This document shows, piece after piece, positions 23,514 to 33,619 of a stretch of 64,000 bases of DNA; the stretch's first letter is position 1; every line of letters starts with the position of its first letter. The notes under the pieces were generated by a model. The model worked only from the letters and a program-made list of their open reading frames with translations, made no database searches and was not told where the DNA came from. This DNA is from Dillenia suffruticosa (lineage: Eukaryota > Streptophyta > Magnoliopsida > Dilleniales > Dilleniaceae), in the NCBI GenBank assembly GCA_033439265.1, contig JAVTVX010000030.1:2606501-2670500 (forward strand), read 5' to 3'. The position numbers were made by a program, and so were the translations under genes.

Positions 23514-23585
23514 AGAGGCCAACCGGGTTCGAACCGATGACTTCTTGACCTACAGTCAAATGATGTACCACTGAGTCATGGACCC
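23514..23585 (-). pseudogene. tRNA-Cys-derived element 33 (type D), anticodon GTA
   Basis: The T-arm is good and the anticodon reads GTA. The D-stem is broken. Confidence 0.7.
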
Positions 23586-23792
23586 TTGACATTTTTCTCT
23601 CTTCTCTCAATCTTCGTCGTCTCAGGGCACCAAGTTACAGAAAACTCTACAAACGACTGATTAACCGGTGAGGACGGGAGCTTTATTTTGGCCTAAGGGG
23701 ATGTGGGCCCATTAATTAAAATTCACAAATCACAAACAAGGAAAAAAGAAAGAAACAAGAAATAAAAACCAAAGAATTGTAGAGGGCCTAAC

Positions 23793-23818
23793 CTAGTTCT
23801 AACCAGAGACCTCTTGAA
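23793..23818 (-). pseudogene. tRNA-Cys fragment (T-arm half only)
   Basis: A deletion has removed the anticodon and 5' half together with the whole following spacer, joining this type A unit to the type B unit at 23839. This gives an 800-bp instead of about 1.06-kb higher-order repeat here, a direct trace of unequal recombination. Confidence 0.85.
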
Positions 23819-23838
23819 TAAAAAGTAAAAAACTCTAG

Positions 23839-23910
23839 AGTGTCCAACAAGGTTTGAACTAGTGACCTCTTGATTTGCAGTCAAATGTTCTACCACTGAG
23901 CTATGGACCC
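23839..23910 (-). tRNA. tRNA-Cys-like (GCA), type B, marginal
   Basis: One mispair in each of the acceptor, D and T stems; anticodon GCA and U73 kept. Confidence 0.5.
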
Positions 23911-24091
23911 TCAACATTATTCTCTCAATCTTTGTTATCTTAGTGTAGTAAAGTTACAGAAAACTCTAGAGACGATTGATTATGGTGACCGGTGAGGACG
24001 AGAGCTTTGAGTGGCCTTAGGCAACGTGGACCCATTAAATAAAATTAACAAATCCCGAACAAGGAGAAAAGAAAGAAACAAAAAATTGTAG

Positions 24092-24163
24092 AGGGTCCAA
24101 CCGGGTTCAAACTAATGACCTCTTGATCTGCAATCAAATGCTCTACCACTAAGCTATGGACCC
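24092..24163 (-). tRNA. tRNA-Cys (GCA), near intact, type C
   Basis: Perfect acceptor GGGTCCA/TGGACCC, D-stem with one G-U, anticodon GCA, T-stem with two wobbles and one mispair. A T6 run lies downstream. Confidence 0.65.
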
Positions 24164-24361
24164 TTAACATTTTCTCTCTTCTCTCGGCCTTCATCATCCC
24201 AGGATAGTCAAGTTACAGAAAACCCTAGAAACAATTGATTATGGTGATTGGTGAGGATGAGAGTTTTGATTGGCCTTAGACAATGTGGGCCTATTAATTA
24301 AAATTCATAAATCACGGGCAAGGAAAAAAGAAAGAAAAAAAATAAAAAACAAAAATTGTAA

Positions 24362-24428
24362 AGGGACAAACTAGGTTCGAACCGGTGTCCTTTTGATCTT
24401 AAATGCTTTATCACTGAGCAATGCACCC
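24362..24428 (-). pseudogene. tRNA-Cys-like element 37, anticodon deleted
   Basis: Five bases are missing across the anticodon, much as at 17459, though the two lie in different unit types. Confidence 0.85.
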
Positions 24429-24620
24429 TCGATATTCTTCTCTCTTTTCTCAATCTTCGTCGTCTCATGGTAGCTAAATTATAGAAGACCCTAAAAACGA
24501 TTGATAAACCGGTGAGGATGGGAGCTTCGATCAACCTAAGGCAATGTGAGTCCATTAATTAAAATTCACAAGAACAAGGAAAAAAGAAATAAAAAAAAAA
24601 TAAAAAACAAAGAATTGTAT

Positions 24621-24692
24621 AGGGCCAAACCTAGTTCAAACCGGTGACCTCTTGATCTGCAGTCAATTGCTCTCCCACTGAGCTATGCACCC
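24621..24692 (-). pseudogene. tRNA-Cys-like element 38 (type A')
   Basis: Anticodon GCA; substitutions in the acceptor, T-stem, anticodon stem end and D-loop. Confidence 0.6.
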
Positions 24693-24829
24693 TAGACATT
24701 TTTATCTCTTCTCTCAAACTTCGTTGTCTCAGGGCAATCAAGTTACAGAAAACACTAGAAACAATTTGGTTATCATTATTCTCTCCTCTCAATCTTCGCT
24801 GTCTCATGACAGATAGCCTCTTGATCTAG

Positions 24830-24901
24830 AAGGCCTAACCGGAGTCAAACCAGTGGCCTCTTGATCTACAATCAAATGCTCTACTACTAAGCTGTGGACC
24901 C
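24830..24901 (-). pseudogene. tRNA-Cys-derived element 39, anticodon GTA
   Basis: The B-box is destroyed (T-loop TTTGACT) and the anticodon reads GTA. The preceding spacer is partly deleted and holds a stray duplicate of the TCTTGATCTAGA segment. Confidence 0.7.
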
Positions 24902-25102
24902 TCAACATTATTCTCTCTTCTCTCAATCTTCACGGTCTCAGGACACTTATGTTACAAAAAACCTAAGAAACAATTGATTATGGTGGCCAATGAGGAGGAG
25001 AGCTTCCATTGGTGTTAGGCAATGCGAGCCCATTAATTAAAATTCACAAATCACGAGCAAGGAAAAAAGAAATAAACAAAATATAAAAAACCATAACTCT
25101 TG

Positions 25103-25174
25103 AGAACCCAATTGGATCGGAACCGATGACCTCTTGATCTGTGGTCAATTACCCTACCATTGAGCTACTTAGCT
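25103..25174 (-). pseudogene. tRNA-Cys-like element 40, terminal unit, decayed
   Basis: Right-hand end of the array. The acceptor 5' strand is lost, the B-box is altered and the anticodon reads ACA. Both end units are among the most decayed, as expected where unequal exchange rarely homogenises. Confidence 0.75.
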
Positions 25175-25185
25175 TCCTTCTCTTA

Positions 25186-25242
25186 TTTAGCTATTAGTTT
25201 CTTATCATATATCTTTTAGCTATTAGTTTCTTATCATATATC
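25186..25242. repeat. 28-bp tandem duplication at the array's right border
   Basis: Two adjacent copies of TTTAGCTATTAGTTTCTTAT plus CATATATC, nearly identical. Confidence 0.9.
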
Positions 25243-25988
25243 AGCTTTCTCTTTTTTCTTTTATTTAGAAAAATGTGTGCTAAGAATTAAATAAGGAAAA
25301 TAGATATATTTTCGGTAATAATTGTTCAAGAGTCAAGTAGAGATTAAATTTTGATTTATGTGGACACTCATATTCATTATGTCTTCTTATTTTCTTACCT
25401 CTACCTTATGAAACTTCAACACATGACGATGTTGGAGGAGCCATGGCAGCGATTGGGCGAGGCTACAGACACCTCATATTTATTGCCTTCATATATCTCT
25501 ACCATGGAGAAAGTGCTCTTCTTAAGAAACAACTCCTTATTCATATTTTAGTGCAAACGAACACTTATCTCCTGCAAAAGAGAACTCACCACATGCAGTG
25601 GATGTGCCCCATGCAGAGAAGAGACTGCCCCCTTACTAGAGTCTAATGGTCTAATACAGTAGAAGCCATATAAGAACTAAATTTAATACAGGAATCACTT
25701 TTTTTGGGGGGGGGGGGGGGGATACAATTATAACTAGTCCACTGGTCTTTGCTTTGGTAACAAACATGAAGAATACAGGCATTATGATGGCTAGAAGACT
25801 ATCTCCTTTCATGGCCGTAAAATCAATGATGCCAAAGAAGCCGTAGAGTAAACGATTTAAACACTCAGGGAAAAAAAATCATAACAGTCATAACTCTAAA
25901 GAGGTTGCAGTAATTAACCCCCTCTTTTAACAAAGACAGCATCGGCAGTACTTCTTCAACCATAAGACTAACATACAACAACTGGTGA

Positions 25989-25992
<4 letters not shown>

Positions 25993-26046
<54 letters not shown>
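25993..26046. repeat. (AG)n microsatellite
   Basis: Pure AG run of about 54 bp, ending 24 bp from the stop codon of the 26070 gene, so probably transcribed in its 3' UTR as (CT)n. Confidence 0.95.
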
Positions 26047-26050
<4 letters not shown>

Positions 26051-26069
26051 TGCTTAAGATTAACAGAAC

Positions 26070-29000
26070 CTATTTCGCCGCCGCTGCCGCTGCTCGAAAA
26101 GCATCCTTTGTCTTGCCGTAGTAGACTGCTTGACTGCTAGAGGAAGTGATGAAATTCCAGCCAAAAGCAGACCCTCCAACAATGGATGACCCATCTTGAC
26201 ACTGCTTTTGCTCGGAGAGATCCAATAAGGGAGAAAGAGTACGCTCTTTCTCAGGTGGTTTTGAAGATATTGTGTGGGGTTGGGTTTGCTCAGCTGGCTT
26301 AAGACCATGTTGCTTCTCACCCGATAGAGTCTGACCTTCTGGCACATTGTTGCACTTGCCTACTGTTATTGTTTCCTCAGTCATCTCCTTGTATAACTCC
26401 ATCACAACCTTTATCTCTGCAAATTGTAAATTTTGTTAGCATACAAACAAGAATCCGTATGAAACAGATCATCTTGTCCACTATACAGAGTTGCTAATGG
26501 ATGGGATATGGGGTGGCCCAAGTCAACACTGAAACACCAACTTAGATTAGAAGAATTTACCAATGCGACCTAGTAATGAAGCCAATATTTGCATGAGTTG
26601 ATGAATGAAGATATAAGAATATCCACTAAGCATCCAGTGTACCTCATATTTGACTTGGTTCCAAGCTTAGAGCCAGGTTGATCAACAAAAATTAAAGGAC
26701 AATTTGATATTATGAGACATTAGCGAATATGATATATTTCTGACATATATAAATAAGAATAAAAGAAGATACGATAATATTGGTCAATGGGATATACATG
26801 CCGATAGAAGATTTCAATTGCAGGGAACAAAAGTGGTTCTAGAGAACTCGTTGTAACAGTCCTTTTCAAGCAGCCAGGATCGAAAGAAAAACACTTGTCC
26901 TAACACGCACACACACAAAATGGGATGTGCATAATGCCATTGTGGACTCTTAGCTGATGTAAGTGGAAACAGGGAAAAGAGAACACATGGTATGCACGTC
27001 TATATTCAAGAAAATCATGAGAAATAGCTAAAAAAATTCCAAGTGTCCTACTTATCCTTCCACTAGCACTAGATTTTCGGAATCACCTGAGCATGGCTTG
27101 TGGAAGCACCTGAGTGCATGGCACAATAGCTCAACATGCAGATGCCAAGATAAACTATAAGATGTTTAATTCAGAAAAGGAAAAACAAAACAAGTGGCCT
27201 TCAATGTAAAATAATTAATTAAGTTGGTTCCCGAAGAACTAGTTTTGAGTTTAACTAGAAAGCGAATGTCTAAAAGATTCCTGAAAAATGAGTTTTGTGT
27301 TTAACTAGAAAATGAATTTCCAAAAGGGTGGCCTTCAACATAAAACAATAATTAAGTTGGTCTTGATTCCAGACTAAAGGCGCATTAATATGCCAAAACT
27401 TCATGAGTTCAAATCATCAAAATAATATCAAGTTAAGATTCTCCAATTCAAAAGAGGAAAAATATGTTCAGTTCCTCTAACGTAAGCAACAAGCAAACTC
27501 CTCAAAGACCGGTCCAGGTTAATATACTTTACCAGTTATCCTGAAGCTCCATTACCTACTACAATGAAATGTGAGCCATGTATATCAAACACATGGGAGG
27601 AGATTAATCTCAGAAATCTTACTTTCTTGAATTTCATTCGCAGCTTTGCAGTTCTTGAAATCCTTCGTCCGAATAACCTTCAAGGCAGCCAGAAAAGAAT
27701 GGATTAGGTCCAAAACTTCATTATCAGCTCACCTAGAAATGCAAGTTGAATGCACCAGTACATGCTTAAGACAGAGGCAGTAATATCTAATCGAAATTTA
27801 TCAAATTGGCAACCCTAAGCTCATCCATATTTCCAAAAGAGGATTCCTTTTCCATGTACCCTTGGGAGGGCTCTAGCAAAGAAATAACAAAATTCAGGCA
27901 TATATGTGGCAAAAGATGTAGCTTCTCCTGCCATAAGTCTGAATGATAGCTTGGATGCTAAAAGCCAGCAACTTCATGAATATCAAAGTTTACATCTTAT
28001 GCCAACTCATCCCTCTGAAAAACAAAAAAGGGGTCCAGGACACCCTTTCCTGCATGCTCAACCTAATTGCATTACAATAGTACAATCCAAATTTGCACAA
28101 TTCTAGCACATTTCGATGACATTTGATTTCCATATTTCTTGTACAAACCTACACTGTTTTCTTTTCATGCTTTCTTGGGTCATTAAGGATGAAAAGGCAC
28201 ATGTTTGAACCTAAAAAGTGATAGCATGGAGCCTTAGAAGGAAGGAGAAAGCATCAGAAAGCATAAAGAGAAGAAAATGCAAGAAAAGTGAAAAAGGCTG
28301 CGGTGTTTTCTCCAACCCACCATGGAAAATCTCACAAAAACTTAGAAGTAGTCCTACAGAACAAAACCGCCGCGGCACTTCTTGTAGACAACTAGATTCT
28401 TGGCTGAGAGCAAAAACACCACGGCATTTTCAGGGATTTTGGCAGCGAGAAATTTTTTCCTTTTCTGAAACTCTCCATTCTTTCTCAAGGCGAATATATG
28501 GCAACGAGGGCTCAAAATTGAGGGATTCATTAATACTTTGGCAGGGGACGATGAGGCCGAGAGCAAGGGAATAGGAGAACACAATTTGGAAACTCAAAAA
28601 CTCGGGATTTTGGAATCACAAGGAAGAATTTTTGTAATCATTCAAGATGGTTGAATCTTTTTCTTTTTCTTTTGAATTCCTTGGTTGTTTATCACCTACC
28701 ATAAGTAACAAAATTGTTTCTAGGATTTGAATGAAACCTAACTTGGTTTTTGGATGAATACTTAGGTTTTGACGTTTGATATTGTGTGATTGCAAGACAA
28801 AGACCGTGGTTTTACTTTTTATTAAGCTTTGAGGTTTATTCATCAAATTTTTTTCTCGATTATCTTGTAGAAAAAAATCATGCTAGGGTTTGATGATACT
28901 GATGAATATCACTGGCGATTCTTCTAGTCTTACTTGTGATTGACTTGCAATAGAGTAAATTGGATCAATGAAATAAGATGAAATCCTCTAGCGTGAAAAT

Positions 29001-29211
29001 TTAGAAATAGGGTTTTGGAAATTTGGAAGAGTACCTCGAGGAAATGGGGTCTGAGATCTCGGACCAGAGCACGAATCTTAAAGTAGCTAGAGCTTTGGAA
29101 ATTATTGACATTATTGGAATCAAGTGGCCTTTTCTTGCTCTTTGGAGGTAGAGGCTGGCTTTGCGTTTGAGGGTTTTGCTGTGGAGTTGCGTCTGATTTC
29201 GAGCTCTCCAT
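26070..29211 (-). CDS. Unidentified conserved-looking plant protein, 192 aa
   Basis: Three exons join in frame: 29035-29211, 27623-27677 and 26070-26416, all with GT-AG borders. The protein begins MESSKSDATPQQNPQTQ, has a basic KSKKRPLD stretch near residue 25, and then a segment that looks conserved, RALVRDLRPHFLEVIRTKDF (about 46-65), followed by NCKAANEIQEKIKVVMELYK across the exon junctions. The C-terminal part is polar, rich in Q/S/P, and ends RAAAAAAK. I do not recognise a named domain; the central 45 residues are predicted to be helical (inference). The small middle exon and clean phases argue for a real gene. No transmembrane segment or signal peptide is visible. The function cannot be stated. 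Confidence 0.8.
27194..27365. repeat. Short intronic direct duplication
   Basis: GTGGCCTTCAA...TAATTAAGTTGG occurs at about 27194 and again at about 27330, and GAGTTT(A/G)... AACTAGAAA repeats between them. The period is about 60-135 bp, inside intron 2 of the 26070 gene. Confidence 0.6.
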
Positions 29212-30957
29212 CGTAGGTCTTCAGACGTTTCTTCTGGGACTCAAATTTTGGGACAGTTTAGTACCTGTCGTCGACGGACGTAGGAGAGAGAGAACAAAAT
29301 TACTCTCGTGATTTAAAATCCTAACTTTTATATTATTTTCCTCTTACCAAATTTGAGTTCTATCCGCTATGCTTTAGGAATAAAAACAAAAGATACCATC
29401 GAAATTTACGCGTGAATATTACACTCTTTTAATTATAATTATAAGATTTGAATTCAAAAAATATAAAATTTAAAAAAATTCAATTCTTAATGAATCTCAT
29501 AATACTCAAAATGAATTAGTCAATAAAACTTAAATACCGATTGATGAGAAAAAAAAAGATACTTGAACTAGACATTGTATCATTTTTTAAGTTGGATTAC
29601 AAAACTCAAATCAGACCGATCATAATATTATTTTTAAAATCAATGAATCATAACTAAATTGCTATCATATTTTCGCTTAATTTCTCAATTTCAAATTTCT
29701 CTTATATATAAAAAAGTATTATTTTAAAAAAGAGTTAATACTATTCTTAATCTTTTGAAAAAACTCACTTACCTTCTATTTCTATTTTTATTTTTATTTT
29801 TTGGCATTATGATTATCATGATATATTCATCTTTTTATCTTATACACATAAGAGTCACCCAATTTCAAAATTGAAGAATACTACCTATTAATACCACAAA
29901 CATCGTACTCGAAAATATTTTGAATTTTGAACTAAAAGTATTTATTTTTTTTATAAAAAAATTAATTTTGTTTCACACCATTCAACTCTTGTCATATAAG
30001 AACTGAACCCAAATTTACGTAAATTATTTTAAAAGAGACTTTTATTTTTAAATAGTAATATTTATATAATCCATCGTCTAACTCGTATGAACTTATGATT
30101 TATAGATAATTAATATAGATGCACTTGGATTGCTAGGAGAATGAGAAAAAACAGCTATATAGCAAAGCAAATGCCTAGACCAAGTCCAAGAAAGGAAATG
30201 AAAAGATACAATTATTTTTAGGTAATTCTTTTCCAATCCACTTACTTTGTAGCCGAATTGTCGTCATGGGACCATTTCTTTTCCTTTTTCTCTTGCAGCA
30301 CAAAACAATCGTTACTTACCGTAACTTATAATAAATTAGCGACTAACCATTGATTTTCTTTAAAAATATCAAATATGAGTCTTGTATATATATATATATA
30401 TATATAAAGAAAAACAAGGTAAAAGAGATTTACTCATAGCTCAATTTAGTTTAAATCGAATTTAATCAGATTCAATATAATTAGCGAATATAAATAATTT
30501 ATTAAAAAAATATTAATACAACTCTCGAAGATATTTATACGGCATACAAATGATTTATGACAAGATACATAAACTTAGTTTTTAGTTATGGTAGTAGTGT
30601 GATCTTGAATGTGAACATAGAATTTGCATAGAATATTTGTTTAATGTATTTAATTTATAAATTATTATGTATATTTAATAAAATTATTAAGATGATAATT
30701 AAATTACACATTTCAGATGGTATAATAATTGATCATAAAATTATTATAACATGAAAGAGGTCACGATGAAATTAAGATAGCATGCAACCTCTTGAAAAAC
30801 TAGCTGCACCAAAAAATAACTGTATTTTTTTTTTTTTTTGGAAATTTGAAATTTTCTTTTTTTTTTGGGCTGGACATAAAAACGGTGCGTATTTGCAAAA
30901 ATGGGACTCGGCTGAAAACGACTAAAATCAGCCTGAACTACCGCTGTTCCTCCATTT

Positions 30958-30960
<3 letters not shown>
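29212..30960. other. Bidirectional promoter region, AT-rich
   Basis: Lies between two divergently transcribed genes (minus at 29211, plus at 30999). It is AT-rich with no coding frame of note. A (TA)n run lies near 30384-30406. Confidence 0.5.

Positions 30961-30961
<1 letters not shown>

Positions 30962-30994
<33 letters not shown>
30962..30994. repeat. (CT)n tract immediately before a start codon
   Basis: Pure CT run ending five bases before the ATG at 30999, so it forms the end of the 5' UTR of that small gene. Confidence 0.95.
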
Positions 30995-30995
<1 letters not shown>

Positions 30996-30998
30996 AAG

Positions 30999-33435
30999 AT
31001 GAATCCCAAAACCGACAAGCTGATTCGGAGAACCACGATGATCGCCACAGTGACTGCTTCGTATTTTCTCCTAACGGCTGACTACGGTCCCGAGCCTAAC
31101 GCCCTTGACCCTGTGAGTCCACTTTTCTATGATTTCAGTTTTTGATGCTTCACTTCATCTAATTTGTTGTTGTATTGATTTTTGTTTTTTGGAACCTTCT
31201 CGTAGTTTCTGTTGGTGGTTTCTCTTAAATTTCCTTTTTTCTCTTCAATTTTCTGTAATATTGTGATGCTTGCCCTTACAATCTGGGTTACCCCTATCAG
31301 CAATTCTGCGAATTTTGAGGTTTTGATCGAATTATGTTTAACGGGTTTCCTTTTTCTTTCTTGTTGGTCATTAGAATTTTACTGCATAGTTGTCTATTTT
31401 GAAATCATAGTCAAGTCAAATTGTGGTTGGCCGAGGTCATCCTGTCATGGTGCAAAATCTTTTAATGGGGCTCCACTCAATGATTGTGACATTGAGATGA
31501 GAAGGCATGAAAGTGGAAACGAATTCCTCAATGGATGATAGAAAGACAAATATTGGAAAAATGTCTTAGTTGACCTCGTTGTTGTACAAATGGATTACTG
31601 TAGGAACATAGTACCTTTTGAAGTTGCATAAGTGGAAGAAAAAATTTTTATCTTCAAAAAACTTATTCTAGGAAAAGAACAGGAAAATAATGGAGAAAGA
31701 CCTTCAGGAGAAGTGCTCCTAAAGAAGTTCAGAATGACATCCTTTCTACCTGTTTTCCTTGAGTGGTTAAATTCCAGGCAGGATAGGTCTAGTGCAGTTC
31801 ATTTTCATCTTGTGACCAAGGTCCGTGTTAGTTATGCTTGATCATGGGCAGAATTATTGTAAAGTGCATCAGGTCATAAAACCAAGTCCCCAAGGAGCCT
31901 GTTGGTCTTATCCCTCTCCTTGGCTCATCTTTTGAGTGGGTTCTCTTCCATTTAGAGCTTGAAGAGCTAGAATGTTCTGTCATGCTGGAAATCTTTGGCA
32001 GGACACTGCTGTAAGGGTTAGGCACCAGAGTGTGAAAGCTGGTGTTGGTCATAGGTGATTGGTGAGGATCCACATTGGAAACTTCTTCTTACTTTTCTTT
32101 TGTTGAAATTTAGAGTTTTTCTGTATCATAACTTGCTGTAAAATGGGAAAATTGCTTCATACAATAGAGGAGAGAGTGCAAGAAGATGAGAAGTAGCTTT
32201 CAATTTCGTATGAACTGATCCAGAATTTACCTAGACTACACGGGCAAAAACTAATTGAAAGAACATTCACCGAGAAATTCTACAGTTTAATACCTACTCT
32301 ATATGGAGAAGAGCAATCGAATCTATCTTTTTGGGTCACTTGTCATGTTCATAAAGGGGTGTCTATTTTGTAATAGTGCAGTTCATTTGAGTATAGTCAT
32401 ACCAAACCAAAGTATAAATAGAATTTTATAAAAGAAAAGGCATTGGTGGATAAAATAAACAGTAAAATACATAAGCAACATGAGCAATAATATTTCGTAT
32501 TTTCTTTTTCATTGATATCCTACCTTTGTAGGAAACTACCATTAGTTTTGTTTGTTGTTTGTCCTTATACTGCATAGGCACCCTGTTAGAATTAGAATTT
32601 AATCTTGTGGTACAGATTTCTAGTTGGGTTATGAGTCATGAGAATTAAGAAGACTTTGTAAAGAGTCCGAAAAGTTTGTCAAAGGTTTTTGCTAGTTGTA
32701 CAAATTTGGAAGTGGATTTGATTGCTTGGGCATTTTTCAATTCTAAAATATGTTTCCATGTCATTTATTCCTGGGATCACCTGAATTTTTCTTAAGTGAT
32801 TTTTTCTTTTAAAGCTCCCCTTACTAGATTCTTCCCCCTTTTTGGGCAATCGGTTCCCTTCGTACACTGTCACGCATTTACAAATGCAGTGTTCAAATGC
32901 TATTGAACTGATACATGACTCTACTTGTCTTACTGATGGTTGGCATTAATTCTACACGCTTGGAAACACTCACAAGGGTTGGAAACACTCACAAGATTTC
33001 TTTTTAAATTGCTCTTGTATGCTGTTGAGCATTTAGAAATGCAGTTGTTCAAATGCAATTGAACCGATAAATGATTGCTTATCTTACTGATGGTTGGCTT
33101 TTGTTCAACTTTCTCTTGGAAACACTCAACTAGGTTTCATTTTAAATTACTCTTGGGGTTATTCCCACAGCTATTCCATGAATAAATTTTGATGAACAGT
33201 TTAGATTGCTGCAGACTTCAACGGCTTGTTGTTATTAGTAACTGGTCAAATTTGTGAACTCTTTTTCTTTTTCTTTTTGAGGACGTTTGGATGATCAACA
33301 TATCCATTTGAAGTTTGACATTCCATTTTTTTTTTCTTTTGATGAATTTTTTTTCGTGGGCAGATTAAGAAGGTGCTCAAATCAGCAGAAAGCACGGTCA
33401 AAGACTACATTTTTGGATCAGAAAGAAAATCTTGA
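30999..33435 (+). CDS. Small conserved-looking plant protein, 61 aa
   Basis: Two exons, 30999-31112 and 33364-33435, join across a GT-AG intron of about 2.25 kb. The protein is MNPKTDKLIRRTTMIATVTA, continues SYFLLTADYGPEPNALDP, and then IKKVLKSAESTVKDYIFGSE. A hydrophobic stretch at about residues 12-27 after a basic N-terminus (KLIRR) could be a membrane or mitochondrial anchor; this is inference. I recall short plant proteins with the YFLLTADYGPEPN motif but no function. The alternative, reading through the donor, adds only a short unconvincing tail. Intron 1 contains internal duplications. Confidence 0.75.
32874..33115. repeat. Intronic tandem duplication (about 155 bp period)
   Basis: Segments at about 32874-32950 and 33028-33110 share GCAGT(T)GTTCAAATGC and CTTACTGATGGTTGGC. 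A 19-bp repeat GGTTGGAAACACTCACAAG lies between them (about 32957-32996). Confidence 0.8.
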
Positions 33436-33566
33436 CAAAGTGCAGGGGGAAAGCATGGACTTGTGGTGTAGCTGAGACACTCCCATAAATTTTAGAACCA
33501 TGCTTCATAGGAAGTGGACCAGCGTCCACAATTCCTAAGTTCTCTTTTGCTTTGTGAATATTATGG

Positions 33567-33568
<2 letters not shown>

Positions 33569-33602
<34 letters not shown>

Positions 33603-33617
33603 GTGTGTGTGTGTGTG
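33569..33617. repeat. (CT)n then (GT)n compound microsatellite
   Basis: CT run 33569-33600 followed by a GT run to about 33617, in the 3' flank of the 61-aa gene. Confidence 0.9.
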
Positions 33618-33619
33618 GG

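Larger units (their letters stand above)
15050..25180 (-). repeat. Tandem array of 40 tRNA-Cys gene units with 4-unit higher-order structure
   Basis: About 10.1 kb made of units of about 255-275 bp. Each holds one 72-nt tRNA-Cys-like sequence on the minus strand and a spacer with conserved blocks (CCATTAATTAAAATTCACAA, GGTGAGGACGAGAGCTTT, CTCTCTTCTCTCAATCTTCG). Unit types recur in the order B-C-D-A. Type B has AAAAAGTAAAAAACTCTAG next to the tRNA, C has ACAAAAAATTGTAG, D has AATTGAAGAGAGGCC and a variant acceptor stem, and A has CAAAGAATTGTAGAGGG with a TATGCACCC end. B units at 15452, 16508, 17728, 18801, 19868, 20907, 21968 and 23039 give a higher-order period of about 1.06 kb. Twenty-four elements keep anticodon GCA, five read ACA, five GTA, one ATA and one GCG, and four lack a readable anticodon. 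T-runs lie just 3' of most tRNAs, as for Pol III termination. Confidence 0.97.
25180..26060. other. Spacer between tRNA array and next gene
   Basis: No gene is supported. It begins with a 28-bp direct repeat (25186-25242) and holds a G-run of about 15 near 25706-25720 that follows a T-run. Confidence 0.5.

Noticed and set aside
15050-25180. Array considered as CRISPR, centromeric satellite or rDNA spacer
   Set aside because: CRISPR units are far shorter and prokaryotic. The units contain tRNA cloverleaves with promoter boxes, which explains the repeat; no rRNA or centromere-type sequence is present.
28218-28574. 118-codon plus frame within intron 1 of the 26070 gene
   Set aside because: Lys/Arg/Ser-rich with no homology seen; it lies antisense inside an intron.
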